A DNA stretch of 64,000 bases from Nocardioides halotolerans DSM 19273 (GTDB taxonomy: Bacteria > Actinomycetota > Actinomycetes > Propionibacteriales > Nocardioidaceae): assembly GCF_000422805.1 (NCBI RefSeq), contig NZ_AUGT01000022.1, positions 62,001 to 126,000 on the forward strand, given 5' to 3'. Shown here in pieces: positions 63,648 through 64,000 of this stretch. The notes beneath the pieces are model-generated. The model saw only the letters and a program-made list of their open reading frames with translations. It was not told where the DNA came from and did not search any database. The number at the start of each line of letters is the position of its first letter. Position 1 is the stretch's first letter. Both the position numbers and the translations under genes were made by a program.

Positions 63648-64000
63648 ATGGTCACCTCCTCCGCTGCCGAAGTCGGCCACGCCACGCTGCGCGGAACGCC
63701 CGTGGTTCCGGGACTCGCGTTCGGTCCGGTGCTGCTGGTCGCGCACGAGGTCTCGCCCGCCGCCGTCGTGGCGTACGCCGGCCACGACGACGTCGAGTCG
63801 GCGCTGACGGCGTACGACGCCGCCGCCCAGGCGGTCGCGGAGGGCTTCACCGCGAAGGCGGCGCGGGCCAGCGGCGCTGCGACCGAGGTGCTGACCGCCA
63901 GCGCCGGCCTGACCCGCGACAAGGGCCTGCGACAGGCGGTCGCGACGCGGGTCGAGGGCGGGGCGCCGTTGCTCGAGGCCGTCCACGAGGGCGTGGCGCA
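63648..64000 (+). CDS. ptsI: PTS enzyme I (phosphoenolpyruvate-protein phosphotransferase), N-terminus only
   Basis: About 117 N-terminal residues are visible; the gene continues past the window. TLRGTPVVPGLAFGPVLLV is the family-typical start of enzyme I (GIAASPGIAxGxA type). It is followed by the helical HPr-binding region (YDAAAQAVAEGF). ATG 63648 has GATGAGG upstream; ATG 63609 lies in the operator repeat. It begins the phosphate relay from PEP to HPr encoded next door. Confidence 0.85.
   Translation, partial: MVTSSAAEVGHATLRGTPVVPGLAFGPVLLVAHEVSPAAVVAYAGHDDVESALTAYDAAAQAVAEGFTAKAARASGAATEVLTASAGLTRDKGLRQAVATRVEGGAPLLEAVHEGVA

Noticed and set aside
1..64000. Search for tRNA, rRNA, CRISPR arrays, insertion sequences, phage genes
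   Set aside because: No cloverleaf, rRNA core sequence, regularly spaced repeat array, transposase/integrase motif or phage structural gene was seen by reading; small RNAs cannot be excluded without computation.

Overview
The window is a chromosomal segment of a very GC-rich actinobacterium, most like Nocardioides or another Nocardioidaceae. The evidence is strong GC bias at third codon positions, many GTG starts, dense operons with ATGA/GTGA/TAGTG stop-start overlaps, a mycothiol-type maleylpyruvate isomerase-fold protein, an actinobacterial-type ProRS, and the dxr-rip1-ispG and proS/DUF4439/rimP-nusA arrangements. No rRNA, tRNA, CRISPR array, transposase or phage gene was seen. The genus is an inference.

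Layout. 1-4.9 kb: a Tat-exported metallophosphoesterase (cut by the window edge), a LOG-family protein, a RIO kinase and a secreted M1 peptidase. 4.9-29.1 kb: a large arginine/polyamine region. It holds dimethylargininase, a DAO-type FAD amine oxidase, an Lrp/AsnC regulator, a complete spermidine/putrescine-type ABC transporter (7.8-11.9 kb), a class III aminotransferase, agmatinase, a YtcJ-type amidohydrolase, an aldehyde dehydrogenase, a saccharopine-dehydrogenase-family protein and a second PotABCD-type transporter (25.1-29.1 kb). Embedded in it are a sensor-kinase-like protein with a degenerate H-box, a four-gene operon around a SipW-type signal peptidase (13.0-14.5 kb), a quinone-reductase/TetR pair, a GlxA-type regulator and a gene-poor 600-bp stretch. 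A GABA aminotransferase at 35-36 kb could finish putrescine breakdown.

29.1-36 kb: a winged-helix AlkZ-like protein, a DinB-fold protein divergent from a MarR regulator across a perfect 21-bp palindrome, DUF1015 coupled to a 3-phosphoglycerate dehydrogenase, an ECF sigma factor with a SnoaL-like tail, and gabT. 36-48 kb: conserved housekeeping genes (dxr, rip1, ispG, GNAT, DoxX, proS, HAD, DUF4439, rimP, nusA). At 47.5-50.8 kb three unrelated genes, bordered by a repeat, separate nusA from ylxR-infB-rbfA-truB-ribF (50.9-56.5 kb). 56.5-61.6 kb: a membrane protein, a NarL-type two-component system and a divergent MMPL transporter. 61.6-64 kb: a fructose-type PTS locus (HPr, 1-phosphofructokinase, DeoR regulator) and the start of enzyme I, transcribed divergently.

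The most unusual non-coding signals are: (i) a repeat family at three loci, with ends GGTTGAG and TCGAAACC around a variable hairpin, whose conserved tail runs straight into the Shine-Dalgarno region and start codon of the next gene; (ii) a 92-bp block of three symmetric nested palindromes between infB and rbfA; (iii) three tandem 12-bp copies of a stop-start module at the agmatinase/amidohydrolase junction; (iv) a shared GATTYCGT motif upstream of the polyamine genes that may mark an Lrp-type regulon.
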